This document shows, piece after piece, positions 52,094 to 60,540 of a stretch of 64,000 nucleotides of DNA; positions within the stretch are counted from its first letter, which is position 1, and each line of letters begins with the position of its first letter. Under the pieces are notes generated by a model. That model worked only from the letters and a program-made list of their open reading frames with translations, made no database searches and was not told the origin of the DNA. The position numbers and the translations under genes were made by a program. This DNA is from Streptomyces sp. CB02959 (GTDB taxonomy: Bacteria > Actinomycetota > Actinomycetes > Streptomycetales > Streptomycetaceae), in the NCBI RefSeq assembly GCF_002803155.1, contig NZ_NNBP01000014.1, positions 28,429 through 92,428 on the forward strand, given 5' to 3'.

Positions 52094-52837
52094 ATGAAGC
52101 GGAACCGGACCGTACTGGTGACCGGAGCGGCGCGCGGCATCGGCCGCGCGATCGCCACCGCCTTCGCCGCCGACGGCGACCGGGTCGCCCTGCACTACGC
52201 CTCCCGCCGGGAGGCCGCCGAGGACGCCCTGCACGCCCTGGAGGGCAGCGGCCACGTCCTGGTGCAGGGAGACATCAGTACCCCGGACGGCGCGGCCGCG
52301 GTGGTCGCCTCGGCCGTCGACGCGCTCGGCCCGCTCGACGTGCTGGTCAACAACGCGGCGGCGAACGTCGCGCACCCGCTCGACCGCACCTCCTTCGAGG
52401 ACTGGCAGGACGCCTGGCGGCGCGTCGTCGACGTGAACCTGCTGGGCACGGCCCACGTCACCTACTGCGCCGCCCGCAACATGATCGACCACGGCATCGA
52501 GGGCCGGATCGTCAACATCGGCTCCCGCGGCGCCTTCAAGGGCGAGCCGGACCACCCCGCCTACGGGGCGACGAAGGCCGCCGTGCACGCACTGGGCCAG
52601 TCGCTCGCCGTCTCCCTCGCCCCCCACGGCATCACGGTCGCGTCCGTCGCCCCCGGCTTCGTCGCCACCGAACGGGTCACCGACCGGATCACCGAGACCG
52701 TCGAGCGGCAGAGCCCGTTCGGTCGGGTCGCCGCGCCCGAGGAGATCGCCGCCGCCGTGAAGTACCTCGCCTCGCCGGAGGCCGGCTGGTCCTCGGGGGC
52801 CGTGCTCGACGTCAACGGGGCGTCGTACCTGCGGTGA
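52094..52837 (+). CDS. Short-chain dehydrogenase/reductase (FabG-like)
   Basis: 247 residues: VLVTGAARGIGRAIA, NNAAANVAHPL (NNAx), Ser in VNIGSRGAFKG and YGATKAAVHAL; the tail GAVLDVNGASYLR is the usual FabG-like end. GGAGG precedes ATG 52094. Ends at a perfect hairpin before the convergent kinase. Substrate unknown. Confidence 0.93.
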   Translation: MKRNRTVLVTGAARGIGRAIATAFAADGDRVALHYASRREAAEDALHALEGSGHVLVQGDISTPDGAAAVVASAVDALGPLDVLVNNAAANVAHPLDRTSFEDWQDAWRRVVDVNLLGTAHVTYCAARNMIDHGIEGRIVNIGSRGAFKGEPDHPAYGATKAAVHALGQSLAVSLAPHGITVASVAPGFVATERVTDRITETVERQSPFGRVAAPEEIAAAVKYLASPEAGWSSGAVLDVNGASYLR

Positions 52838-52862
52838 AGCCGTCGAACTTCCGCCGCTGACC

Positions 52863-52891
52863 GGGGCCGGGCGTCACCGACGCCCGGCCCC
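52863..52891. terminator. Hairpin between SDR and convergent kinase
   Basis: GGGGCCGGGCGT and ACGCCCGGCCCC form a perfect 12-bp stem with a five-base loop between two convergent stop codons. Confidence 0.75.
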
Positions 52892-52899
52892 GCGTCGCC

Positions 52900-54894
52900 C
52901 TAACGGCCCCCGTTGACGACCGCGCGCTCCACCGCGCCGCCCTCGACGGACCACCGCTTGAGGATCGTCGCGTACTCGCCGCTCTTGATGAGGTGGTCGA
53001 GGGCTTGCCGTACGGCGTCGCGCAGGGCCGTGTTGGTCTTGGCGACCGCGATGCCCAAGGGGTACGGATCGATCTGCGCGCCGATGACCTGGAGGGCGCC
53101 GCCCGAGCCGGTCGCCACGGTGTAGGCCGCGACCGGGAAGTCGTCGAGGCAGGCCACGGACCGGCCCTGGGCGACGTTGGCGTAGACCTCGGCCGGTGAG
53201 TCGAACATCTGGACCTTCACCTGCGCGGGGACCTTCCGGCTCAGCTCGTCCAGGTAGCTCTGGGCCGCCGAGCCGCGCTGGACGGCGACCGGCTTGCCGG
53301 ACAGGTCCTCGGGCTTCTGGATCCCCTCCGGGCTGCCCCGGCGGACGACGAGCGTCAGCCCGGACCTGAGGTAGTCGACCAGGTCGACGCCGCCGCCGGT
53401 CGTCCCGGCGCCGTGCCCGTCCTGCCGGTCCTTGGTGTCGGTCAGCGCCGACATGACGAGGTCGAAGCGGCCCGCGGCCAGCCCGGTGAGGAGGCCGGAG
53501 AAGGCGGAGTTGCGGAACTCGCAGCGGACGCCCAGCGCGCGGCCGAGGGCGTCGGCGAGGTCGACGTCGAGACCGGCGGGCGCGCCCGCCTTGAGGAAGT
53601 CCATCGGCGAGTAGGTGAGGTCCGAGCCGATGGTGACGATGCCCTTGTCGCGTATCGCCTGCGGCAACTGGGCGGACGGCTTCGTACCGCCGCCGGACCC
53701 GCCGCCGGCGACCGTGCCGCCGGCCGGGTCCTTGCCGCCGTCCGGCCACAGCGTCCAGGCGAGCGCCCCGCCGCCGGCCACGACCCCGACGCCGGACAGC
53801 GCCGCGAGCAACCGGCGTCGACTCGGGCCCGGCGACGCCGGCTGCCCGGACGGGGGCGGTGGCGCGGTGGGGAGGTCGGAGCGGTGCGGTTCCCGGGGCG
53901 GGGCGTCGGGCAGCGGGGGCGCCGGGCTGCTCGCCATCGTGCGGGTCGGCAGTCCCTCGAAGGCGACTTCGGCGGGGCCCGCGGCCGGGGTGTGCGGGGC
54001 GGTCTCCCGGGACCTGGGGTCGCCGAGTTGCGTGGACAGCCGGCGCAGCTGCACGGCGAGGGGCTCCGGCAGCCAGTCCTCGTACGGGCCGGGGGCGCCC
54101 ATCCGCGCCACGAGGGCGGGCAGCGTGGGCCGCCGCTCCGGATCCTTCGCCAGGCACGACCCGGCCAACTCGGCCAGTCCGTCCGGGAGTTCGCCGAACT
54201 GCGGCTCCTCGTGCACGGTGCGGTACATCAGGATCTGCGGCTCGGCGTTCCCGTACGGGCCGTCGCCGGTCGTCGCGAAGACGATCACCCCGCCGAGCGC
54301 GAAGACGTCCGCCGCGCCCGTGATCCGGGCGCCCGTCATGGCGAGTTGTTCGGGGGCCATGAACCCCGGGGTGCCGAGGGCGGTGCCGGTCATCGTCAGG
54401 GCGGTGTCCGCGGCGGAGTGCGCGATGCCGAAGTCGATGACGCGCGGACCGGTGGCGGTGAGCAGGATGTTGGACGGCTTGAGGTCGCGGTGCACCAGGC
54501 CGTGCGCATGCACCGCGGTCAGCGCGTGCAGCAGTCCGGTCGTCAGCAGCCGCACCGTCGGCGCGGGCAGCGGCCCGTGGTCGTGCACGGCGGCGCTCAG
54601 CGGGACGCCCGGCACGTACTCGGTCGCCATCCACGGCACGTCGTCGTGCGGCGCGGCCTCGACCACCGGCGCCACGAACGGGCCTCCGACCCGCTGGGCC
54701 GCGGCCACCTCACGGGCGAAGCGGGTCCGGAAGCCGCGGTCGTCGGCGAGTTCGGAGCGGGCGGTCTTCACCGCCACCGTCCGCCCGTCGGTCGCGCGGC
54801 CGAGGTAGACCCGCCCCATGCCGCCGCCCCCGAGCAGCCCGATCACCCGGAACGGTCCGATCTGTTGTGGATCGTTCTTCGCCAGCGGTTGCAC
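52900..54894 (-). CDS. Ser/Thr protein kinase fused to an extracellular amino-acid-binding-type domain
   Basis: 664 residues. Residues 1-280 are a PknB-like kinase: LLGGGGMGRVYLG, VAVK, GLVHRDLKPSNILL, DFGIA and FMAPEQL. A Pro-rich linker leads to one TM helix (RRRLLAALSGVGVVAGGGAL, ~370). The external ~270 residues are a complete SBP_bac_3 domain (IVTIGSDLTYSPMDFLKAGA, GLDVDLADALGRALGV, RFDLVMSALTDT, KPVAVQRGSAAQSYLDEL). The logical function is a receptor kinase sensing a small polar ligand. GTG 54894 gives the family's usual QPLxxxDPxxIG start; the open frame upstream is the Gln-Thr hexamer repeat. Confidence 0.9.
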   Translation of the reverse strand: MQPLAKNDPQQIGPFRVIGLLGGGGMGRVYLGRATDGRTVAVKTARSELADDRGFRTRFAREVAAAQRVGGPFVAPVVEAAPHDDVPWMATEYVPGVPLSAAVHDHGPLPAPTVRLLTTGLLHALTAVHAHGLVHRDLKPSNILLTATGPRVIDFGIAHSAADTALTMTGTALGTPGFMAPEQLAMTGARITGAADVFALGGVIVFATTGDGPYGNAEPQILMYRTVHEEPQFGELPDGLAELAGSCLAKDPERRPTLPALVARMGAPGPYEDWLPEPLAVQLRRLSTQLGDPRSRETAPHTPAAGPAEVAFEGLPTRTMASSPAPPLPDAPPREPHRSDLPTAPPPPSGQPASPGPSRRRLLAALSGVGVVAGGGALAWTLWPDGGKDPAGGTVAGGGSGGGTKPSAQLPQAIRDKGIVTIGSDLTYSPMDFLKAGAPAGLDVDLADALGRALGVRCEFRNSAFSGLLTGLAAGRFDLVMSALTDTKDRQDGHGAGTTGGGVDLVDYLRSGLTLVVRRGSPEGIQKPEDLSGKPVAVQRGSAAQSYLDELSRKVPAQVKVQMFDSPAEVYANVAQGRSVACLDDFPVAAYTVATGSGGALQVIGAQIDPYPLGIAVAKTNTALRDAVRQALDHLIKSGEYATILKRWSVEGGAVERAVVNGGR

Positions 54895-55023
54895 CCGTAC
54901 CCCCACCCGTGCCTGCAGTTGTGTACGGCAGTATCCCGTACGCCCACCGGCGCGCCGGCGCAGGCCACGTGCGGGGCGCGCAACGGCCCCGACCGCTACG
55001 TGTGACGGCGTCTGCTGAGTATG

Positions 55024-55071
55024 TGTCTGTGTCTGCGTAGGTGTCTGTGCTGGTGTCTGCGTCTGTGCGGG
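55024..55071. repeat. Hexanucleotide repeat (TGTCTG type)
   Basis: Eight 6-bp units in exact phase (TGTCTG, TGTCTG, CGTAGG, TGTCTG, TGCTGG, TGTCTG, CGTCTG, TGCGGG) between the kinase start and the symporter stop. On the minus strand it would encode Gln-Thr repeats in the open frame ahead of the kinase. Confidence 0.65.
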
Positions 55072-55072
55072 G

Positions 55073-56158
55073 TCACGGCTGTCTCGTCGGGTCCGGGAGG
55101 TCGCGCTCATGCTGCCCGACAGGGGCGGGGGGTGGGGAGGGGAGCCCGGTGGGCGGTGCGGCCGAGGGGGCGGGCCAGCGACGGGCGAGGTAGGCGCAGA
55201 CCACGAGTTGGAGGGTGTGGTAGAGCATCAGGGGCAGGACCGTGATGCCGACCAGGTTTGGTGGGAACAGCACGGTGGCCATCGGCAACCCGCTGGCCAG
55301 GCTCTTGTTGGAACCGCAGAAGACGGCCGTGATCCGGTCGGCGCGCGGGAGTCCGATCAGCCGGGCGGTGCCGTGGGCGGCGGACAGTGCGAGGGCCAGC
55401 AGCAGTGCGCAGACCACGGCCAGGAGCAGCAGCCGGAGGGGCGGGATCCGGTGCCAGATCCCGGCGGTCATCCCGTGGCTGAACGCCGAGTAGACCACGA
55501 GCAGGATCGAACCGCGGTCGCAGAGGGTGGTCAGGGCCCGGTGCCGGCCCAGCCAGTCGGCGATCCAACGCCGCACTGCCTGTCCGGCCAGGAAGGGCAG
55601 CAGGAGTTGGACCGCGATGTCGGTGAGCTGGGACGGGGTGACGGGGACGTCGCCGGGCCCGGCACCGCTCTGCCGCAGCAAGGCGACCGCCAGCAGCGGG
55701 GTGAGCACCACGCCGAGGACGGTGGAGAACGACGCCGCGCAGATGGCCGCGGCGACGTTGCCGCGGGCCAGGGAGGTGAAGGCGATGGCGGACTGGACGG
55801 TGGAGGGCAGCACGGTCAGGAAGAGGACACCGGCGGCCAGTTCGGGGCTGAGCACACTGGGCGGCAACAGCCCGGCCGCCAGGCCCGCCGCCGGGAAGGC
55901 GAGGAACGTCAGGGCGAGGACGGGCAGGTGCAGCCGCCAGTGCCGTACGCCGTCGAGGGCGGCCTGCGGGGAGAGCCGGGCGCCGTAGAGGAAGAAGAGC
56001 AGTCCGACCGCCAGGCGGGCGGTGAACGAGACGCTCTCGGCGGCGGCCCCGTCGGCCGGGGCGAGTGCGGCCAGGCCGATGACACAGAACAGCGCGACGA
56101 TGTACCAGTCGACGCGGCGCAGCACCCGGCGCGCGGTGCCGGGGGAGTGGTGCGGCAC
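55073..56158 (-). CDS. Bile acid:sodium symporter-family transporter (YfeH/PIN-like)
   Basis: 361 residues with nine to ten TM helices and the family blocks LAVGLLFFLYGARLSPQAAL, LPSTVQSAIAFTSLARGNVA and AVFCGSNKSLASGLPMA. These YfeH-type SBF proteins are distinct from mammalian bile-acid carriers and their bacterial substrates are mostly unknown. The GTG start has GGAGG five bases upstream. The next gene upstream encodes a PEP-mutase-like enzyme 117 bp away on the same strand. Confidence 0.9.
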   Translation of the reverse strand: MPHHSPGTARRVLRRVDWYIVALFCVIGLAALAPADGAAAESVSFTARLAVGLLFFLYGARLSPQAALDGVRHWRLHLPVLALTFLAFPAAGLAAGLLPPSVLSPELAAGVLFLTVLPSTVQSAIAFTSLARGNVAAAICAASFSTVLGVVLTPLLAVALLRQSGAGPGDVPVTPSQLTDIAVQLLLPFLAGQAVRRWIADWLGRHRALTTLCDRGSILLVVYSAFSHGMTAGIWHRIPPLRLLLLAVVCALLLALALSAAHGTARLIGLPRADRITAVFCGSNKSLASGLPMATVLFPPNLVGITVLPLMLYHTLQLVVCAYLARRWPAPSAAPPTGLPSPPPAPVGQHERDLPDPTRQP

Positions 56159-56275
56159 GGATTCCTCCGGAGGGAGGGGGCGGGGGAGCGGTGCGGGGAG
56201 GGCAGGGGCCGCGCCGCGCGGCCGCCGCCGGCGGGGATGGCGGCGCGGCCCCAACACAGGTGCGCGGACCGGGCG

Positions 56276-57139
56276 TCAGCGCACGGCGTCGATCGGGACG
56301 GGGTCGTGGTGGCGGCTGATGTTCCGCTCCAGCAGGGCCAGGCACTCGTTGACGCCCACGGCGTCCGGGGTGTGCTCAGGCAGGCGGCCGTCGGCCTGCT
56401 TCAGGTCGCCCAGCGCCCGGTCGATGGCGGTCTGGGCGGCGAAGAGGCAGGGCGTGCTGTAGATGGCGACGTCGACGCCGAGTTGCTGCAGTTCGGTCAG
56501 TGACAGCCGGGGTGACTTGCCGCCCGCGATCTGGTTGAAGAGCAGTGGCTTGCCGTCGATGACGCGGCGCACCTTGTGGATCCAGTCGACGCTGCGCACA
56601 CCGTCCACCAGGATCACATCGGCGTCGGTCGCGGCCAGCGCCTTGGCGCGGCGCAGGATCTCCTCCTCCTCGGTGGCGTCGGTGCGGGCGACGACGACCA
56701 GGTCCCGGCGCGACCGGAGGACCAGGTCGAGTTTGGCGAGGTACTCCTCCAGTGGCAGGACCTGCTTGCCGTCGACGTGGCCGCAGCGCCGGGGGCGTTG
56801 CTGGTCCTCCAGGATGACGCCGGAGGCGCCGATGGACTCCAACTGCTGCACGACGTGGCACGCGGTCTCCGGGTCGACGTAGCCGTCGTCGATGTCGACC
56901 AGCAGGTGCTGCCGGGGGAAGGCCGTGCGGAGCCGCTGCACGAAGGCGACGATGTCGGGCCAGGCGATGAACCCGATGTCCGGGAGGCCGTAGTGGGACG
57001 CCGCGAAGCCGAAGCCGGAGACGAACATCCCGTCGTAGTGGCGCGCCGCCAGGGACGCGGAGAACATGTCGAAGACGCCGATCAGCGGGGTGGTGCCGGC
57101 CGCCTCTATCGCGGCTCTTAATCGGTCGGGGTGGTTCAC
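56276..57139 (-). CDS. Isocitrate lyase / PEP mutase superfamily enzyme
   Basis: 287 residues: TTPLIGVFDMFSASLAARHY, FVSGFGFAASHYG, DIDDGYVDPE (Mg site), EDQQRPRRCGHVDGKQVLP (catalytic KRCGH-type loop; the canonical Lys is Arg here), VVVARTDATE. The family includes PEP mutase, 2-methylisocitrate lyase and oxaloacetate-type hydrolases; the group cannot be resolved from motifs. GTG 57139 follows GGAGGG. Possibly co-transcribed with the symporter. Confidence 0.88.
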   Translation of the reverse strand: MNHPDRLRAAIEAAGTTPLIGVFDMFSASLAARHYDGMFVSGFGFAASHYGLPDIGFIAWPDIVAFVQRLRTAFPRQHLLVDIDDGYVDPETACHVVQQLESIGASGVILEDQQRPRRCGHVDGKQVLPLEEYLAKLDLVLRSRRDLVVVARTDATEEEEILRRAKALAATDADVILVDGVRSVDWIHKVRRVIDGKPLLFNQIAGGKSPRLSLTELQQLGVDVAIYSTPCLFAAQTAIDRALGDLKQADGRLPEHTPDAVGVNECLALLERNISRHHDPVPIDAVR

Positions 57140-57234
57140 GGTACCCTCCGATGCGTGGTCGCGTGGATCGCGCGTCGGGGCCGACCGGTTGCCCGCCAGA
57201 GCTGATGGTCGGCGCGACGCGTCACGGGCCAAGC

Positions 57235-57271
57235 AAACCGGGGGCACGCTTCAGTGGCGTGCCCCCGGTTT
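57235..57271. terminator. Bidirectional intrinsic terminator
   Basis: AAACCGGGGGCACGC (57235-57249) pairs with GCGTGCCCCCGGTTT (57257-57271) around a 7-base loop. The stem has A-run and T-run flanks, so it could work on both strands. Confidence 0.8.
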
Positions 57272-57565
57272 TGTCATGCGTGTGCTGACCCGTGCGGAGT
57301 GCGTTTGTCGCCCTCCGCAACAGCAGGTTAGGAAAAGGATTGGTCATGTGACAACCATGGGTTGGCAATGACAGCTGGTAGGCGTCGCTTTTGAGCCGTT
57401 CGCGGGCGATGGGTGCGGGCCTGTGAGGTGTGCGCGGCGAGTGCGTCGACGACCGCGCAACCAGTCCGGACACGCCCCGCCAACGCCTCGTCCAGGCACG
57501 GCCGGTGGACGACGAAGGTCACCGACCGCGCGTGAACTGGCTTGATGGGAAGGTGGCCCCACCCC
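57272..57565. other. Gap without a recognised gene
   Basis: About 290 bp between the terminator and the PIG-L stop. Short open frames (for example a 64-codon minus-strand frame, 57328-57522) have no ribosome site and no family signature. A CAACC-atg-GGTTG dyad lies near 57353-57365. Nothing else was found. Confidence 0.5.
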
Positions 57566-58330
57566 TCAGCAGACCGACTCCGGATGCGGAAGGGCCGACG
57601 CGGGTCCGAGGTCGTGGCGGATGTACCACTCCGTCGACAGCAGCCGCTCGCGATCGGCCGGTGCCATGCGGGCGATCCGGCCCGGCAGGGCTCCCCGCTC
57701 CACCTCGCTGCGATGGGCCAGCACGGCGCGGATCTTCTGCGCGAGCCAGGGGCGGACGTCGACGGTTGCGCCGACCCACGAGTCCGGCACGCTGTACATG
57801 GGCCTGCCGTTCCGTACCAGGAGTGCGCCCAGCTCCCCGGCGGCGGAGTCGGGGTGGGTGGCCAGGTACAGGGCGCGCGGCCGCCAGGGGGCGCCGGCGT
57901 CCGGGTAGAGGTGCGCCAACCCGGCTGCCTGGACCGCGAGTGCGGTCACCCGGTGGGTGTGGAGGTGGTCCGGATGGCCGGTCAGCCCACCGTAGGCGTC
58001 ATGGGTGACGACGACCTCCGGGCGAACCTCCCGGATGTGCCGGACCAGCCTCCGCACCGACTCGTCCAGCGGCGCGTCGCAGAGCCGGACGCCGCCGGGA
58101 GCCGACTGCGGGACCCGGGCATCGGCGTAGCCCAGCATCCGCGGCTCGCCGGCGCCGAGGATCCGCAGCGCCTCCGCCAACTCCGCGACCCGGTGCGTGC
58201 CCTCGGCCCAGGTCGCCGTGACGACCGCGGTCCGGGCTCCCGCGGCCGCGTGGCGGGCCAGTACGCCGCCCGCCGACAGGGACTCGTCGTCCGGGTGCGC
58301 GAAGACCGCCAGGAGGCTCGGAAGGGGCAT
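57566..58330 (-). CDS. PIG-L-family deacetylase
   Basis: 254 residues with the LmbE/PIG-L metal-binding motifs: AVFAHPDDESLSAGG (HPDD) and VTHDAYGGLTGHPDHLHTHR. Members include MshB and Mca of mycothiol metabolism and GlcNAc-PI-type deacetylases; the exact member is not readable. The start is ATG 58330. It follows the agmatine deiminase hairpin on the same strand. Confidence 0.92.
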   Translation of the reverse strand: MPLPSLLAVFAHPDDESLSAGGVLARHAAAGARTAVVTATWAEGTHRVAELAEALRILGAGEPRMLGYADARVPQSAPGGVRLCDAPLDESVRRLVRHIREVRPEVVVTHDAYGGLTGHPDHLHTHRVTALAVQAAGLAHLYPDAGAPWRPRALYLATHPDSAAGELGALLVRNGRPMYSVPDSWVGATVDVRPWLAQKIRAVLAHRSEVERGALPGRIARMAPADRERLLSTEWYIRHDLGPASALPHPESVC

Positions 58331-58392
58331 CGCCGGGTCACACTCCAGTGCAGCACGGTCGGATCGTGGACCCCCGCAGGCTACTCGCCACC

Positions 58393-58424
58393 GCGGGCGC
58401 GGGCGGTCCCGTACCCGCGCCCGC
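58393..58424 (-). terminator. Hairpin after agmatine deiminase
   Basis: GCGGGCGCGGG and CCCGCGCCCGC form a perfect 11-bp stem with a ten-base loop, 48 bp past the agmatine deiminase stop on its strand. Confidence 0.6.
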
Positions 58425-58471
58425 GCCCGGTGGTGCCGGGCAGCACCGGCACCGTGCCCGCCCGCTCCAGG

Positions 58472-59632
58472 TCAGGGACGGGGCTGCTGCTGGGTGACGC
58501 AGTGGATGCCGCCGCCGCCCGCGCCGAGGCTGTCGATGTCGAGCTGTTCGACGACCCGGTCCGGGAACAGCTGCTGGAGGGTCGCCTTGGCCGCGGCGTC
58601 GGCGCGGGCGTCGCCGAACTGGGCGGAGATCACTGCGCCGTTGCATACGTAGTAGTTGGCGTACGCCGCGACGAAGCGGGGATCGGTGGAGCGGATGAGC
58701 CCGTAGTCGGGGCCCTGGAGGCGGGTGACCGCGAAGGGGTTGCCCCGGGAGTCGGTTGCCGTGGAGAGGATCTGGTACTGCCGGCGCGCGTCCTGCGCCC
58801 AGGCGTCGGTGTCCGTGGCGAGCGGCATCTGGACGAGACCGGCGGTGGCGGCGGTGAACCTGGAGGTGGCGTCGACGTGGTCGTCGGTGATGTCGCGGCC
58901 GGTCAGGCCGTCGAACCAGATCACCTGGGAGGCTCCGTAGACATCGCACATGGCGGTGCCGATCTGTGCCTGGGTCAGATCGGGGTTGCGGTTGGTGTTG
59001 ACGAGGCTGCTCTTGGTGGCCATGAGCGTCCCGTTGCCGTCGGTCTCCACCGCACCGCCCTCGCCGACGAACCCGCCGGCGGTGAAGGGCACGCCGAGGT
59101 GGGCCGCGATCCGTTCGGCGACCAACGCGTCCCGGGCGTGCGGCTGTTTGTTGCCCCAGCCGTTGAAGTTCGTGCCGATGGTGTCGAGACCGCCGGCGCC
59201 GTCGGTGCGGAAGACGGGGCCGGTGTCCCGCATCCAGCAGTCGTCGACCGGGATCGAGTCGAGGACGGTCACGGAAGGGCCGCAGGCGCTCCGGGCCGCC
59301 GCGGCGCCGGCGGGGTTGGCGCACATCGTGACGGGTTCGTACGCCGCGATCGTGCGGGCTATGAGCGCGATGTTCGCCTGGACGCCCCGCAGTTTCGGGC
59401 CCCAGATGGCGGTGCTGTCGGGCCAGGCCATCCAGGTCCGGGTGTGGGCGACGGTGTCGATCGGTACGGCGAATCCCGATGCCGGCACAGGTGCCGCGTG
59501 GGCGGCCGACGCCTTGCCGAAGCCGGTCGCCGTCCAGGCGGCACCGGCCGCGGCGAGGCCCGTCGCGGCCAGGAAGCGCCTTCTGTCGAGGGGGTGGCGG
59601 GCGGGGACGTGGGGTGCGGTGTGGTCATTCAT
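58472..59632 (-). CDS. Agmatine deiminase (PAD_porph family), Tat-exported
   Basis: 386 residues. The N-terminus has a twin-arginine signal (DRRRFLAATGLAAAGAAW), so the enzyme is predicted to be folded and exported. The catalytic domain has MAWPDSTAIWG, VDDCWMRDTGPVF, GFVGEGGAVETDGNGTL, HVDA and the active-site Cys in GGGGIHCVTQQQ. It should convert agmatine to N-carbamoylputrescine and ammonia. It lies 110 bp after the dpp/opp operon on the same strand, so it may be co-expressed. No downstream amidase is visible. Confidence 0.92.
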   Translation of the reverse strand: MNDHTAPHVPARHPLDRRRFLAATGLAAAGAAWTATGFGKASAAHAAPVPASGFAVPIDTVAHTRTWMAWPDSTAIWGPKLRGVQANIALIARTIAAYEPVTMCANPAGAAAARSACGPSVTVLDSIPVDDCWMRDTGPVFRTDGAGGLDTIGTNFNGWGNKQPHARDALVAERIAAHLGVPFTAGGFVGEGGAVETDGNGTLMATKSSLVNTNRNPDLTQAQIGTAMCDVYGASQVIWFDGLTGRDITDDHVDATSRFTAATAGLVQMPLATDTDAWAQDARRQYQILSTATDSRGNPFAVTRLQGPDYGLIRSTDPRFVAAYANYYVCNGAVISAQFGDARADAAAKATLQQLFPDRVVEQLDIDSLGAGGGGIHCVTQQQPRP

Positions 59633-59742
59633 CTCTGATCTCCGAGCAGTCGTGTGTGCAGCGGACGTGTGCGGATCAGGGGCGGTCGGATCGGTGGCCC
59701 ACGGGTCGGTGGAGCACGGCTCTCTCGCACGGGGCGGCGGAA

Positions 59743-60540
59743 CTACCGGGAGCGCCGGGCCGTGGCGATGGCCTGCGGATCCCATCCCGGGCGGGGGACG
59801 GAGTCCAGCAGCAGCCGGGTGTAGGGGTGCCGGGGCGCGGTGAGGACCTCGGCGGTGCCGCCCGACTCGACGATCCGCCCCTGGCGCATGACGACGACGT
59901 CGTCCGTGACGCAGCGCACCACACCGAGGTCATGGGTGATGAACAGGTAGCCGATGCCGGTCTGCGCGCGGATGTCGGCGAGCAGGTTGAGGATCTGCGC
60001 CTGCACCGAGACGTCGAGTGCCGCGACGGCCTCGTCCAGGACGAGGACGGCAGGCTCCACCGCCAGGGCCCGGGCGATGGCGACCCGCTGGCGCTGGCCT
60101 CCCGAGAGCTGCCGGGGCAGTGCGCCCGCGGCACGGGTACCGAGACCGACCTGATCGAGGAGCTCGGCCAGCCGCCGGGACGGGTCGGCCCGCGGGAAGT
60201 GGAGCCGCAGGGTCTCCCGCAGCGCCGCGTCGACGCTGACTCTCGGGTCGAGCGAGACGTAGGGGTCCTGGAAGACCATCTGCACCTCGCGGGCGCGCGC
60301 CAGCCGGGCGGCCCGCCCCCGGGCCCGGCCGCCGCGCTCCCGGCCGCGCACCACGACCCGGCCGGCGTCCGCGTGTTCCAGTCCCACGACGATCCGGGCG
60401 GTGGTCGTCTTGCCCGAGCCGGACGCCCCGACAATGCCGAGCGATCCGCCGGTGGGAAGGGTGAACGACACGTCGTCCGCCGCGTGGACGGTGCCGTACG
60501 AGCGGCACAGGCCGGTGACCTCCAGCACGGGCTCAGCCAT
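59743..60540 (-). CDS. Dpp/Opp-type ABC transporter ATPase (DppF-like)
   Basis: 265 residues: Walker A GASGSGKTT, VQMVFQDPYVSLDPRVSV, signature LSGGQRQRVAIARAL, Walker B VLVLDEAVAALD, His-loop FITHDLGVV. In Walker B the usual DEPT reads DEAV, as in some peptide transporters. The start overlaps the DppD-like stop by eight bases. It is the last transporter gene of the operon. Confidence 0.93.
   Translation of the reverse strand: MAEPVLEVTGLCRSYGTVHAADDVSFTLPTGGSLGIVGASGSGKTTTARIVVGLEHADAGRVVVRGRERGGRARGRAARLARAREVQMVFQDPYVSLDPRVSVDAALRETLRLHFPRADPSRRLAELLDQVGLGTRAAGALPRQLSGGQRQRVAIARALAVEPAVLVLDEAVAALDVSVQAQILNLLADIRAQTGIGYLFITHDLGVVRCVTDDVVVMRQGRIVESGGTAEVLTAPRHPYTRLLLDSVPRPGWDPQAIATARRSR

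Noticed and set aside
52900-55110. Longer kinase start at 55110
   Set aside because: The extra N-terminus is Gln-Thr repeat plus Arg-rich sequence and overlaps the symporter; the family start fits GTG 54894.
57222-57522. Small frames in the gap between the PEP-mutase-like and PIG-L genes
   Set aside because: Cross the terminator hairpin, no ribosome sites, no family match.
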